A stretch of 64,000 nt of DNA, taken from assembly GCA_032207245.1 (NCBI GenBank), contig CM063502.1:49987404-50051403 (forward strand), written 5' to 3'. Positions 1 to 12,694 of this stretch are shown one piece after another (the stretch's first letter is position 1; the number at the start of each line of letters is the position of its first letter). The stretch comes from Pardosa pseudoannulata. Its lineage: Eukaryota > Arthropoda > Arachnida > Araneae > Lycosidae. Both the position numbers and the translations under genes were made by a program. The notes under the pieces are model-generated. The model saw only the letters and a list, made by a program, of their open reading frames with translations, did not search any database and had not been told where the DNA came from.

Positions 1-89
1 ATATACACACATCACACACACACACACATATATATATACACACAAACAACACATAATATATCACACACACATATCTATATCATATAATA

Positions 90-122
<33 letters not shown>

Positions 123-235
123 AACAAAACATAAAATATAATAAATAAAAAAATAATCTAAAAATATATAAATATAAAAATTAATAAATAATATCACATA
201 AACACACAAATATATATAAACACACAAATAATAGT
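1..235. repeat. AC/AT low-complexity region
   Basis: Runs of (CA)n and (TA)n with A-rich filler occupy the left edge of the window. No gene signal is present. Confidence 0.9.
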
Positions 236-1438
236 CTGTCAATGGGACAAAAAATTTTATTTACATTGCACGTGAATAAATGATTTAGAGTTATATTATG
301 AATAATAAACAGGATGTTCATACGTATTTCTAACTATTTTGAAAACTGTTAAATATATAAAATGCGCTTTAAAAATTTAATTTTCTAATATGATCAGTCT
401 AAAAGGGGATTTGTTGAACTATATTACATCTTCATATTAAATATAAAAAAAATTAAATTTAGTATGGTTGATTTTCTTTCTTTCCCCCACAGCAATTCCT
501 TATCAAGTGTTATAGCATGACGCCTCTAAAAGGGGGTATATTAAAAGTTCAAAAGCCAAATTATCAATTCCGTCGAGGAACTTGAGTGGGAGGCATTTGG
601 GTGAAAGCAAATTTTTAAAACTAATTTATCTTAAGGTATCATCAATCTACTTGAAAATCTGATAAGTTAATAACAATATCTTTTATAGAGATTCAAATTC
701 CCTTGTTAAATATTGTTTAAAAGTGATCAATTATCAACTGTTTCAAAAGCACTTTCATCAAAATTGCTCCTTGAGCACCCTTTTAGACCTCAAGATAAGC
801 CTGAGTTATTATCATAAGCATTCGAGGAAAGATGGAGAGAAATAAATTGAAATCGCCATTTGTTTCCAAACAAAATGTCTATAACAGTTCTTAAGAGCTT
901 AAACTGAAAGATTATGTCTTTTTAAACACGAGATTTAACTAACTTTTATTTTATGTGATATATGATCAACAGTTCAAAGAGATAGAACGCTTAGATATCC
1001 ATCTTAAATGTTTAAAACATTACTAAATTTTTAAAATTTTAGTGGAAATCTTTAAAGTATTAATAGTAATAATTTTATTGTACGTATGTTTAATTATATA
1101 CAATATACGAGGAGCAATTTAAACATCCTACTTTCCTAGATATATTTCATAATTTAGAGGAAAAGAAATATTGAATTTTTATTCTAATTTTACCCAGGTT
1201 AAGCCTTAATTTGACAAGATGTTTTTTTTTTTCAAACATTTTTTAATTTGTTATTTTCCCACGTCTGTATAGACATCGTATAGGATCTCTAAAATAAACA
1301 AAAAAAAATATATCGTTTTCTATTGAGATAATGTCAGCTGTGGCGAACAATGACAATTATGTTATATAGTAGTTACAAATATACATGTCCGGTGTAGCGG
1401 CCAGACTTTTTTAGCCAAATTAAGGGTTAATGTCCCTA
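236..1438. other. AT-rich non-coding stretch
   Basis: Nothing recognisable: no long frame on either strand and no repeat ends found. Confidence 0.5.
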
Positions 1439-1620
1439 GGCCGAACGATGGCTGAATGAGTAAGGCATTGCTCTTCAGTACCAGAGTTCCTGGGCTCGAG
1501 TCCAGCTACTGGAATGGATGTTCATAGCTGTTCGGAATCGACACTAAGCTACAGACCCAGGTTTCTATAGCCCTCATATAGCAGAAGTAGACTATAGTTC
1601 TCCGTGCTAAGCCAAACCTC
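1439..1620 (+). mobile_element. SINE-A copy, old
   Basis: It begins GGCCGAACGATGGC and contains a degraded B box (GGGCTCGAGTCC). The tail module CATGGATGTTCGTAGCCGTT is recognisable with changes, and the end resembles the CAAACC-rich terminus. About 25% diverged from the best copy at 12707. Confidence 0.7.
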
Positions 1621-4600
1621 AATGTCTCCTGTCACCTTAAGAGAAATATCTGCAATGTCGGTTTCCTTTCTCCTTGTGTTCTAAATCCAGATAAGTTGAG
1701 CTAGTCTCACGAATTGAAAACTTATCCTGATGGTTTATCTAGTAAAAATTGCTTGGATAAAATGATGGAATGTCTCCATTGAAAACTGGATTTAAACATT
1801 TTTTTTATAGTAATCCGACTACACTTTTGTTATTTTTCTGCTGTCCTTATTTTGAGTTTTCCTATATAAAAAAAAATCCAATAATACCCGCAAAACCTTT
1901 AACAAAACTTTTCTTGTTTTCTTTCATCTAACATTTTAAGTTTCTTTTGATAGTAAATCGACCTTTTTCTACTGCAATCAGATACATTTATAAAAATCCC
2001 CTTACTGTTTTATTACATTTTCCAATTTTTTTTTCTTTACCAAATTATATTTATGCAACAATCTGCACAGAATTTTGCTGGGTTTTCGATTACGTTTTAA
2101 TTTTAAGAGGTGTTCAATGTAATTTTGTTTCTTTAAATTCTTTTCTCCCGTTACTTTTAGAGTATGAATGATTAACCACAATATACTCACAGTTGCATGC
2201 TTTCTACAAAACTTACAAATACCTAATTATATTTTCCTATTGTACACCAAAAACTCTGAATTAAAACGCATTTTCAAAAATGTAAGAATACATTATTTCA
2301 AACATGTGAAAAATAGTTTTAAATTTTAGAAGATACAAATGAAAATTTGCCAGACAAGGGAAATTTCAGTAAACAAAAGAATACATATTTATTTTAATTA
2401 TTGCTGTTTATTTTGCACGAAAATTACTTTAGATAAAAAGTTTTAAACCATCTTTGTTAAAAATTCCTGAACAAATATGTAAAATATCACCCCCACGATA
2501 AAAATTACTATTAGAAGAAATAAATTGCTTATAGATACAAATTTAATTTTGATGAACTCCTCTTTACACTTGCCATACTTATTGTCAAAATCAAATTCTT
2601 AGAGTAACAACAAGATTTAATGCAAAATCTGGAGTTGTAATTAGTTTTTGCATTTCAGTTAAGCGTTAACATTGCCTAGAAAGTCCAAAAAGACATTTCA
2701 TCTGCTAGATCAAGCTCCTGTATATTTCCTGTTTTTTCAACGATCAACAATTTTTTCAAATTTTTACAGTGTTAAATTAAAACATTTTAGTAGTTTATTT
2801 TAAATCACATGTATTGAACAAGGATTGAAAATATTGCCTGCCGTTACTCATTAAATCAAAACTGCATTCAAAAGCTTTAAGTGCTTCGTCTATTGAAAAA
2901 ATGATATTCTTCCAGAGTTCGGCATTTCAGTTTAATTAGTAAAAAATATAAAATAATCATGTTTCATGTTTAACTACAAATAATTATATTTTCTAAAAGA
3001 TTTTTGTAATTTTTTTCCTAATCAAAGTATTTTACAAATTCCAGCCAACATGCCGTCCGAATAGAGTATTTCCCAAGGTTTTGTCCGGTCCTAGGTCTCT
3101 ATAAGTCCTGCGTGGTTTGCCTTTCCCGAGCTTTCACATGCAATGCAGCAACATATGTTGAAAACATTTGACCACGTTTTGGAAAAATAACAATATCCAA
3201 AATACTACTCAGAATTTCGGGCAAGCATATAATGAAGTGAGGAAAATATGATACCTATGGGTAAATATATTTTGTCACACTTCATTAAAGATTTTTGCGA
3301 CTTGATCTCAACAGATGTTGAGAATCTTGGACATTAATTAGGCTAGGCTATGACTTACTAGATGCATCCGATGCAAGTATCTAAACAGATTCTGAGTCCC
3401 TTGTTGACAAATCTCTCATCAGCATAAAAGAACTAACTTATAGTAAAAAATGAAATTGAAGAAAATGTGTGCAATAACAGAAGTTTCATACTGAATAATC
3501 TTACAAAAATATTCAAAGCCATTGAAATAGTATCTGAATTGTTTAAATAAAATGATCCAAATGGTAAAAAGAGTCTTGAAACAAGTCAAAACTAGAAAAT
3601 AATCCATGTTATTTTGTGATTCACGAAAAAGAGGGGGGGGGGAATTAACGCAAAAAAACTTTCCCCAATTTTCTAAATGATATCTTTAAATTTACATAAA
3701 CATTAAACAATGAAAATGTTCCATTATTTTTACTTTTCATTCTGTTATTGTTTTTATTTAATTTCAAGTATACATACAAATATTTTTAATTTAGCAAAAT
3801 TTGATAGGAGTGGTATCCCTTTAAAAATGTTTCATTCAGCGATGGTTTATTTAATGCAGTACTTTGGAGCAACCAATTAATAGTACTGAATTGTTCCTCT
3901 ATTTCAAACATCACATCGAAAGATCATTTAAATAAGAGAACTATTAAATTTTGCTCTGTTTTATGCATAATAAAGAGTCACCATGTATACTTCCTTGTAA
4001 AGCATTACAGGAAAATCCTACCGAAGTTAATTACTCGTAGTCAATTTCATATAATTAAATTCTTTTTAACTCGAGTCATCATTCAAGTATATTAAATTAC
4101 TTACACATAAATTATTAAAATGGACAAAGACCTTTTCAAATTTCTACGGCGTTTCTGGTTATTTCAAGGAACTATAAACCAAATTGTAATAAGGAAAAAG
4201 GAGGAAAAAGGAATATAAACTTTTCTTAGTATAAACACGAGACAGAATTACAAGCAAAATATCTGCGTCTCTATTGTATTCCATAACACAATGACAACAC
4301 TCGTCTTATAACTTTATGCATGTTCTAAATTTCATTTTCCGGTAGTAAATCATACTGATTCTGATAGTCAATCATGATAATGAAGAATTTATTATACAAA
4401 TGCATTTTTGTAGCTCACTTTTAAAATATAAATTCGTTGCTAAGTTACAGGTTGTGTTCATAGGACACGTCAACTTTGCATATTATTGTATTCACCCAGG
4501 TGTCTACAGAGACATTACTAAATTTAGTTTGATGCTGACTTCTTTTTTGAGATTCATTCAGACACAGTAAACGTTGTCATAATTACAACAACCTCGACAA

Positions 4601-4820
4601 GACACGTTATAGAACGAAATCGAGAAATGGTAGGCAGCCAAGTGCCGAGTTATTCTTTGTATAATTGTTCCTCTCCAACCTGTGGCAAAGACAGACAGTG
4701 TTTGCAAATTCATACAATAGAGGAAGAAAAATATACACTTTTCATACTAGTTGACTTAAACTGAAGATCTTTGTCCCCGTATACATATATGGCAGAATTG
4801 TTAATATGTCTGGCTATATG
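1621..4820. other. AT-rich non-coding stretch
   Basis: No credible coding exon. A block near 3050-3120 (GTCCGGTCCTAGGTCTC) may be a heavily decayed SINE-A tail, which I could not confirm. Confidence 0.4.
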
Positions 4821-4910
4821 TGATTTAAATACGTTGCTCCCTAAAGTGTTATTTTTTTTTCATTTTATATGTAAATCATCAGAATCATTAAAAGAACTGG
4901 AATTAATAAA
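4821..4910 (+). repeat. 90-bp repeat also present at 7576-7664
   Basis: The stretch from TGATTTAAATACGTTGCTCC to GGAATTAATAAA matches 7576-7664 with only about four differences. The other copy lies in the non-coding gap of the THAP transposase relic, immediately right of the piggyBac-like MITE. This copy is therefore probably a fragment of the same P-type family or a shared small insertion. Confidence 0.75.
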
Positions 4911-5005
4911 TAGTAGTTAATAGTAGTTAATAGTAGTTAATAGTAGTTAATAGTAGTTAATAGTAGTTAATAGTAGTTAATAGTAGTTAATAGTAGTTAA
5001 TAGTA
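4911..5005 (+). repeat. Minisatellite of a perfect 10-bp unit
   Basis: TAGTAGTTAA is repeated nine times without a change from 4911 to 5000, followed by a partial unit. It begins directly at the end of the 90-bp repeat. Perfect units imply recent expansion or ongoing length change. Confidence 0.95.
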
Positions 5006-5399
5006 AATAGTTTTGAACATTAGTGTAGCTGTATGGTGATTTCTTTTCCACAAAGAAGATTTTTTTTATTTTCGTGGAAACCCTTTTTTTTAAACTGAAT
5101 GCAGTTTTATGGAATACCAGCAGTAAGTATATAATATTTTATGAAAGAAGAAAAGTGTAAAATCGCAGTAACTTCCCGGCTTTTTCAAAAATTTCTGTGT
5201 GGAAAATTCCCTTTTAGGGTATAACTAAAGTGCAGCTCACAAGAACGCATTAGATTCCGGTTTCAGGAAGCTAAAATTGGACAGTAGCTCTCCAAACAAA
5301 CTTTTCCGAAATTAAATTGAAATGGGCAAACAAAGAACAAAAACTTTGTGCAGTTCATAAAATATTGGATCATTAATATTTTTCAACATTCAGTAACAC

Positions 5400-5535
5400 A
5401 ACATTTAGATTCAGGTGGCATCGATGTCCGTGAGTTTGAATTTCACTCATGGTATGGATGTTTGTAACCGTTCAGTTTGAGCTCCAAAGTGTTGATCCCG
5501 GTTTGTTGAGCTTGAAGGAAACATTTGACCACAAC
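5400..5535 (+). mobile_element. SINE-A fragment, very old
   Basis: GTTTGAATTTCACTCATGG followed by TATGGATGTTTGTAACCGTT preserves the B-box region and first tail module of SINE-A. The remainder is degraded. Confidence 0.5.
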
Positions 5536-7138
5536 TTTTCAAAGAAAGAAAGAAATTGCATAGGCTGATGATTAAAGTTAAATTAAACGAGGTTCTGTTA
5601 AAATGTATGAGGTTAGTAAGCTATGATTTTGGTGAAGTAGAGCCTACATTTCGCAACACGAGGACTGAAGATATTGAGATCTGTAGATTAAAGCGATACC
5701 GTTGAGAGACAAGGCTTTCTGGTTGAACTACAGAAATGCTGTGACGTCAAGCCAAAGGGCCGACCTTATGCGCGTTAACTGAACTTATAGTACTGTCCAC
5801 TGGAGTCGCCATTGAACAAGCATAGCCAAGTGTATAATTCTGCTTCAAATTTTGGGTACTTTACAGTAAAGTAAGGTAAGTTTGTTTATAATTAACAATT
5901 TTAAATTTGCAATATTAAATGTCTGTTTACGTTACGATTTTTCAATAGCTGATTTTTAACTTGACATATTTGCTCTTATAACCTTTTATAAATTATTTTT
6001 TATAAAGCTTTAATTGTACCTTTTAAAATAGATGACTAGGAACCCCGATTGTTCAAAACATTAATTTTAAATCTTCAAATGAATTCAAAATGCTGTAAAA
6101 CAAAGATTAAATTTATTTTTACATATTTCTACTAGCATTAAAATTTTATCCATTCAGATGAAAGGTAACCAAATATTTATCTCTTTATAAATAAATAAAT
6201 GTATATATATATTATGTATGTATGCATGCATATTATATAATAAGAGTTGAAGTTGGAATTTGATTCTTACTTAACATTGATATTTATTTTTCTTTTTTTT
6301 TAAATAAGATTTTTTTTAAGTGTCAAACTTATAATATTTGATGATAATTTGTATTTTAATATCTGAATTTATTGTTTCGTAATAAATAGCATGTAGCTAA
6401 ACTAGTTGGGTTTTTTTTACATATTTCAACTCTAATTTAAATTTATTTAATCCCAGAAAAATCAAATTTTTATATATCAATATATTCGCACAGTAGTGTG
6501 ATGATATATAATATTAAATGCATTTTCTTCATTAAGAGTAAAATTTAATAATAGTTCAAATTTAAATTTGATTACTATCTGAACTTTGATATTTTAAAAT
6601 TATTTCCCTTTCTTTAAAATACTTTTTTCCCATATATTTATATGCAGTTTTTAATTTTTGATGATAAATTATTTTCAGCTGTTCTTCACAATGGTAAATA
6701 AATGCAGTTTCCCTGGATGTCGTGGAAACTACGATAAAGATACTAAAATACATGTATTTTAGTTTCCTCGGGATTTTCTCGGGATTCTGAAATGAAAAAT
6801 GCATAGATTAGAGCAATTCCTAGAAAGGATTTTGTATACACGAAGAATACAAGGATAAGATAGAAATTCTTCATTCTATGAATATAATAACAAATGTCTC
6901 AAGTGCATTTAAAAATATTTGAATGTTACCCAAAATTTAATTTGATGCAAGACATCACAGTAAACCATAGATGAAACAATTTTACTATATGAAATTTGAA
7001 CTATGCATATAGTATTTACATGAATAATTTTTAACAGGCTTGCGAAAAACATTCAAGCCTGAAAATATAGAGTGGGAGTCTTCGGCATTTGATGAGAAGA
7101 AGGGTCAGATTATTACTGCGCCTCTAAAGATTCCGCGA

Positions 7139-7570
7139 TTAACACTTTGACTGCCAAGCCAAAATTGCAAATGTTCACAACGGGGCCAAACTTTTTTTTT
7201 GTGTAATTTGTATTTTTTCAACATAAAACTATATATAAAAACAATATTTCAAAACAAACAATATTTTAAAACAAACTCTCTCTATTTATATATATTCCCT
7301 TTTTTGTTGCATGTTCCAAATATTTAATTTTTCATAAAACTTAGCTCATAAAATCGTCACATATACCAATTTGCGCAAACCACGTATACCTAACACATCG
7401 TAGGGAGCCCAACAATCAAACTCCAATACGATTTTCATGTAACTGATAACATCTTTGATAGCCATGGCCTGAAGTGTTAAAACACCATGGCTATCATATC
7501 GGATAGCCAGTGTCTCAACGGAAATATCACTGGATATCACATATGATAGCCATGGCAGTCACCGTGTTAA
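7139..7570. mobile_element. piggyBac-like MITE flanked by TTAA
   Basis: TTAA occurs at 7139-7142 and 7567-7570. Immediately inside, the left end reads CACTTTGACTGCC. The right end in reverse complement reads CACGGTGACTGCC, 11 of 13 identical. TTAA duplication and 'CCCTTTGACTGCCA'-like tips are characteristic of piggyBac-family MITEs. The interior of about 424 bp carries repeated CATGGCTATCATAT-type motifs near its right end and no transposase. It splits the THAP relic just after the codons for KIPR, so it landed in an already existing P-type element. Confidence 0.8.
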
Positions 7571-7575
7571 TGATA

Positions 7576-7664
7576 TGATTTAAATACGTTGCTCCCTAAA
7601 GTGTTATTTTTTTTCATTTTACATGTATATCATCCGAATCATTAAAAGAACTGGAATTAATAAA
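7576..7664 (+). repeat. Second copy of the 90-bp repeat
   Basis: About 95% identical to 4821-4910. It lies in the gap of the THAP relic between the MITE and the KALPTIFPGCPSYLS segment. Confidence 0.75.
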
Positions 7665-8635
7665 TTGTATAAAGGACTTCTTCACAAAATGGAAAATTCT
7701 TCAAAAAAGGAAAGCTTTACCAACTATTTTTCCAGGATGTCCTAGCTACTTATCTAAAGAATCAAATGAAACAAGAGAAAGCCTTAACAAGAAAAGGATG
7801 AGACAAGAATATTTAAACATAAAACAAGCCATAGAAGGCAGTCGAAAATCAAAAGAGGATTATGAAATGTCAAGAATTTTTTAAGATATAGAGGAACTCC
7901 TGGTATTTGCAGAAAAATTTCCATGTTCATCTTTTCAGTGTAAGTTAAAAAATAACGTCTTATTGTATTTAGATATAAATTATGGATTTGATAAAGTAAT
8001 CTTAAACTATGCAGTGTTTATAGATGAGAATTTAAAATTATACGTTTCTTTAAGAGGGGTGTGCATTAACGATGCTTTTAAAGTACCTTGCAAACTAAAA
8101 AACATGAAACTTTTGAAATTCTAGATGAAATTGAAAAAGCATCTTTAGAAATGGAAAATTCAAAGACAGTTAATGCATTAAAAATTATTTTAAAAGATTA
8201 AAATCAAAGTTTATCTGATAATCCTGCTTTTAACTTTTTTGAAGAACAGATTTCTCTTTTAAACATTCCACCTGAAAAATATAGATATTCCCCCAATACT
8301 TTAATATTTTCTTCTATGGTATATATATCCCCCAAAGCTTATGTTTCTAAGGAGTTCAGGTTTGTTAATTTTGCCTCACTCATCCACTATAATTTAACTA
8401 AACTCAAAAATGAATTTTAATCCTCAGGTAGAACAACAAGATTCAAACCTTTTAGCATATGCAAAACAAAGAATTACAGAATTAAATGATAATGATATTT
8501 ATGTTTCCCCTTTATTTTAAAAATGTATTATTTCCTAATCTGTGTAAGATTGATTAAAAACAATTCCCCCCCCCCAATTCTAACTTGTGTTTTTGTTTAT
8601 TATTATTAAGGGGGGATTTTTCCATAATATAAGTA

Positions 8636-9420
8636 TCGAGAATGAAATACATATTTGACAATGAAACAAGATTTAAAATATTCAGTTATATCAAACTGAA
8701 GAAGAGCTTTTAAACATACTCGGAAAATAAAAATATTTTAAGAGAGACTTGTTTCAGAGTGATCATTGACTCTTATGGTACACAGAAGTAATTTGGTACA
8801 TTCAAAAATGATATATTCAATTGTTTAAGCTATTAAAGAAAAGATTCTAGATAATAGCTGAAACGTAATAAGCATTCTTAAGGGATTAATATATAAGATG
8901 TAATTGACATAATTTGAATTTTATCATAAAGGTATGAATTATTTATAAAAAGCTTCACAGACATCAGTTTGATGTTTTATAATATTTGAATATATTAGGT
9001 ATTATTTCTAAATCTATACAGTGTTTTGATTAAAAGGAATAAATAGTTTTTCCTAATTCTGATGTATTATTTTACATACTTTATGATAATTACAAAATTT
9101 AAACACGGGAAATGTGCTAGGAGATACATATTTGACAACAAAACTAAATTTTTATTAATCAAACTTAAAAAGAGGTTTTAAACCTATTCAGTTTATAAAA
9201 TATTTATGTAGTACAGATACTTATTTTCGGAATGATTATTAACTCTTATTGTACACCAAAATATTTTTGTACATTCAAATATTACATATTGAATTGTTTA
9301 AGAGTTTAAAATGTTTCTATGTGATAATAGATGAAAATGTAATAAACACTCTAAAGGAATTAATGTATAATCTGTAATGTACTGACAAAAATTTAAATTT
9401 ACCCATAAAGGGATAATATG
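8636..9420 (+). repeat. Diverged tandem duplication of about 310 bp
   Basis: 8640-8945 and 9105-9420 align along their length. Shared anchors are ATACATATTTGACAA, GACTCTTATGGTACAC versus AACTCTTATTGTACAC, TTCAATTGTTTAAG versus TTGAATTGTTTAAG, and AAACGTAATAAGCATTCTTAAG versus AAATGTAATAAACACTCTAAAG (both shortened here by eye). No coding frame is visible. The pair lies just downstream of the THAP relic and may be part of its 3' region. Confidence 0.65.
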
Positions 9421-9820
9421 ATAAATAAAGATCTCTGGTATTTGAAGACAAGCAGAGAAGCTATGTCAAGAAAGCTAAGACAAGAAAGCTATGTCAAGAA
9501 TGCTAAGACAAGCAACTCGCTCCTTCGTAGTGACGTCAGAGCAGCATTGGCCTCTACGGTACTGCTACAAGCATTCAATTCTACCAGTGGTATTCCGACT
9601 TTAAGATTACATAGCAAATAGGCACCCTATATGTTCTGCCATTGGATCAGAGGTTGATAGAAGTGTATCAAGTAATAACAAAATATACTCTTCGAGCATC
9701 AGTCACTTATTGAATCTTAAATATGACTATAAACATCTACCATTTTCTTTCTAGAGTTAAATGGGTAGATAAACTCAATTTGATCCTCAATTTAGATTGA
9801 TCCATAAAAGATACATTTTA

Positions 9821-9946
9821 TGAATACGAATCACACTGCTGCCATGGATGTTCGTAGCCGTTCGAAATTAGCTTTAAGCAGTAGATACTGATCTTAGTCC
9901 TCATGTATCAAAACAGAAGACCGCTCCAAACCAAATGAAACCAACC
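9821..9946 (+). mobile_element. SINE-A fragment (5'-truncated)
   Basis: CCATGGATGTTCGTAGCCGT, a 'TTTAAGCAGTAG' block and a CCAAACCAAATGAAACC end match SINE-A. The tRNA head is mostly lost. Confidence 0.7.
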
Positions 9947-9949
9947 ATA

Positions 9950-11245
9950 TAAAGAAACTAATTCCCTTCCCTTTCCAATAAACTGTACTGAAACAATTTA
10001 ATTCAAATCTGTAAGAAAATACCGTTTTGAAATATCTCAAATATTCATAACTAAATTCGTATATTTCATGATTCAATTTTAGTCTATATACACATTCCTA
10101 TATTTTTTATACTTTCTACCAATACCACCATGAAAAAGTAGCCCTACTTGCTTTTTTAGTCAAGAGAAATTCGCCTTCATCTCCTGATATGAAATAGGTT
10201 TTATTAAAGGACTGCCTTTCGGCCAAGGGCGTCAGATGTCTATTCAGTTACAGCGATTGTATCAAAGTTTGCGATATAAGGACATCTTGCAAAATCCATT
10301 CAAACACTGCCAAAAAAATGTTAAAGAAAAGTTTGACAACTTAAAGTTCGAAATGCAAACACCTTTTGTGAAACTGTACAGAGAAAGAGAATACGTCCCA
10401 CTACGCTGATGTTGATTTTTTTTTCCGAATTTGCCTTTCGGTAATCTACATAGGATGTTGTTGATCTTTTCATGATATTGCAAAAGTTAGTTTAAAGCAC
10501 TAAAGGTGATATTTTTCAATTTGAGAGCTGTATATAAAATGAGCAGTAAAGACATTTCCCTTGTTACTTTATTCAAAAAGAAACGTAGAATTAAATTTCT
10601 GAGTTAGACTTTACAATGCGTATATTACGTGAAAAAATATTGATCATGTCTTGAGAGAATTGGTGTTATTTGTAACAGTTATACTTGTAAAAATCCTTGA
10701 TGCTTTGGGATAGTTGTTTCTAGCCAATTTTGCAATTACATTTTAGAAAATTGCGTTACTTAAAATGGAAACGTAAAATTCGTTTCAATGATTTCTATTT
10801 TCTAAATTGTTAATCAGCTTTAAGATTAAGTCAAAATAAGCACTTTTTTAGACGAAAGTAATAATTCTCAACTAGGAATTGTATATAAATTGATCAACGT
10901 ATACTGTTCTGCCATTTGTTTTGGGGGGGGAGTGTTGATTGAGCCGAACAATGAGGTAGGGATCTACATTTAACCCTTTATTTAATTTGAATGAATGGAC
11001 TTTGAAATTCCAAATTTTATTAATTCTGAAAATACTTGCGAATTCATTGTTACACTTAAGCCTTTTGCATTCAAGTAGCGACTTATAATCCGTACCTAAT
11101 GCCCATTATTGAAATAATCCTTAGAGTATTTTTCTGATTTGATAACTTAATAAAAAAGGGTTAAATCCAGAAGAAACTACGGCTTGGAATCCTATTTCTG
11201 GCAGGGAAATTTGGAACCTAGGGTCTGCTCAGATCTACTTCTTAA
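9950..11245. other. Non-coding stretch
   Basis: No recognisable gene; a G8 run lies near 10923-10930. Short frames on the minus strand have no supporting motifs. Confidence 0.4.
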
Positions 11246-11249
11246 GTAG

Positions 11250-11412
11250 ATTTGAACTCATTAGTCCTCTACAAGCAAAATAGTAGACCAGATAGTTCCA
11301 AACAAAACCAAACTTTACTGGATCGAACGATAATACAACTACGTTCATTTTTTTTAACATGAGAGCCGATAGACATGAACCTGTAGCATGATATTCATAC
11401 CGAACAGCTACA
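11250..11412 (+). mobile_element. Two decayed SINE-A tails in tandem
   Basis: CATTAGTCCTCTACAAGC with TAGTAGACC and CCAAACAAAACC (11258-11312) matches the SINE-A 3' module. A second run, AGCATGATATTCATACCG followed by AACAGC (about 11387-11410), matches the earlier module. Confidence 0.4.
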
Positions 11413-12537
11413 AATTTCAATATCCGGAGGATTTGAATTTATAGTCTTTCATTACTAAAGTCAGAGCCTTACGTGTTAGACTATTATTTTTCAAGAACAA
11501 AGGAAACGTTCCCTTAGTTTTGATCATCCCCAAGGAATTTATGTTTTGTTGATTTCGCCTCGCTCTCTCACTCTCACCAACTAGAGAGAAGGCCCTTATT
11601 TTACACAGATTCATCTTAAACATACTGTGTTGGTAAAGGGAAATAGTTTTAGGTGTGTCCATCTCAAACCTACCACTCTAGCTAAAAATCTAAGCCTTCT
11701 CTGGATCTGAATCTATATAAATATGATAGAAGTATTTACCATGTAGCAGGCCTTTTGACCCATAAATATCAAACATTTCTTATTGAAAACAGTCTAAATT
11801 TAATTTGTAAAATTTTGTTTCCCTGGAGAATTTTTTACTGAAGACGTACGGCAATCCTATAAACAATAGTGAATTTTTTCAAATATGTGCTTTTATTTAT
11901 AGTTGACCTTTGAATCGAAGTTATATTTTTCGAACCTCGCACAAGAATTTATTTTTTAAATGGGTGTATCAACTAAAAACATAAAGAGAAACTATGTTAA
12001 TTTTTAAATAACTTCACTTTGCAGTCTTTTGTTTATATATATAACAAATCTATCACAATTTTTTTTTGTCTGTAAATGACATACTATGAGATTTATAAAT
12101 ATACAGCTCATCCCGTAAAGCAGCAGAATGCAATAATAGTTCCTTAAATTTCATATAAGAAAATATGGAATTCTTTTACAAATCCGTAATCGAGAGATTA
12201 TATTTAAGATATTCATTAATGTTTATTTGGCAGTAATGATTCAGGCATCATTAAGTTAATGGGCTAATAATGCTTACTAATTAAAAAAACTTAAGCGAAA
12301 AATACCAATAAAAATACAAGCGTTATACCCAAAAGAGAAATCTGTAGGCGGTAAAGTAATCCTTTATATAATTCTAGTGTTAAGAAATAGAGAATCGATT
12401 TTAAGCAGTACGTCCAGGACTAATTATACCATTCGTTGCAAATACTAACTGTAGTGCCAAATCTATAGTGGGTATAACCACATACTTAGACAAACAAAAG
12501 GATTCTACAAATCATGTTCAAAATATGCATCAATTTG

Positions 12538-12694
12538 CCAGTTGAGGACTATGTAGAGCACTGCCATTAAAACTCAGTATCCGAGGACTCGAATCCTGTT
12601 ACTAGGCTAGATTTTCGTAGGCGTTCGGTATCGACTTTAATCAGTTACCCCTGTCTAATTTCTCCTCGAATTTAACTAAAGGACCAAATCAAAT
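12538..12694 (+). mobile_element. SINE-A copy, old, hit by a younger copy at its 3' end
   Basis: GGACTCGAATCCTGTTACT and the TTTTCGTAGGCGTTCGGTAT block are diverged SINE-A. Its A/C-rich tail (CAAATCAAATCAAATAAC) became the target of the next copy. Confidence 0.65.

Larger units (their letters stand above)
6691..8520 (+). pseudogene. THAP-domain (P-element-type) transposase relic
   Basis: An ATG at 6691 follows a good acceptor (TTATTTTCAG) and opens MVNKCSFPGCRGNYDKDTKI, the CxxxxC start of a THAP zinc finger. An in-frame TAG follows at 6760, then an 11-bp tandem duplication shifts the frame. The domain resumes as IRAIPRKDFVYTKNTR, with TAG in the expected Trp position. After an intron-like gap, CEKH and KPENIEW (7038-7110) complete the finger, with one missing base. 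Further on, KALPTIFPGCPSYLS (from about 7712), a lysine-rich linker and a C-terminal part with RYSPNTLIFSSM and SPKAY (about 8280-8350) match the layout of P-element/THAP9-type transposases. Several stops and shifts mean it is dead. A UTR exon with donor AAG|GTAAGT near 5876 may belong to it. Confidence 0.75.

Noticed and set aside
9418..9621. 67-codon ORF MINKDLWYLK
   Set aside because: It contains an internal repeat of a lysine/arginine-rich segment from a local DNA duplication and no recognisable family.
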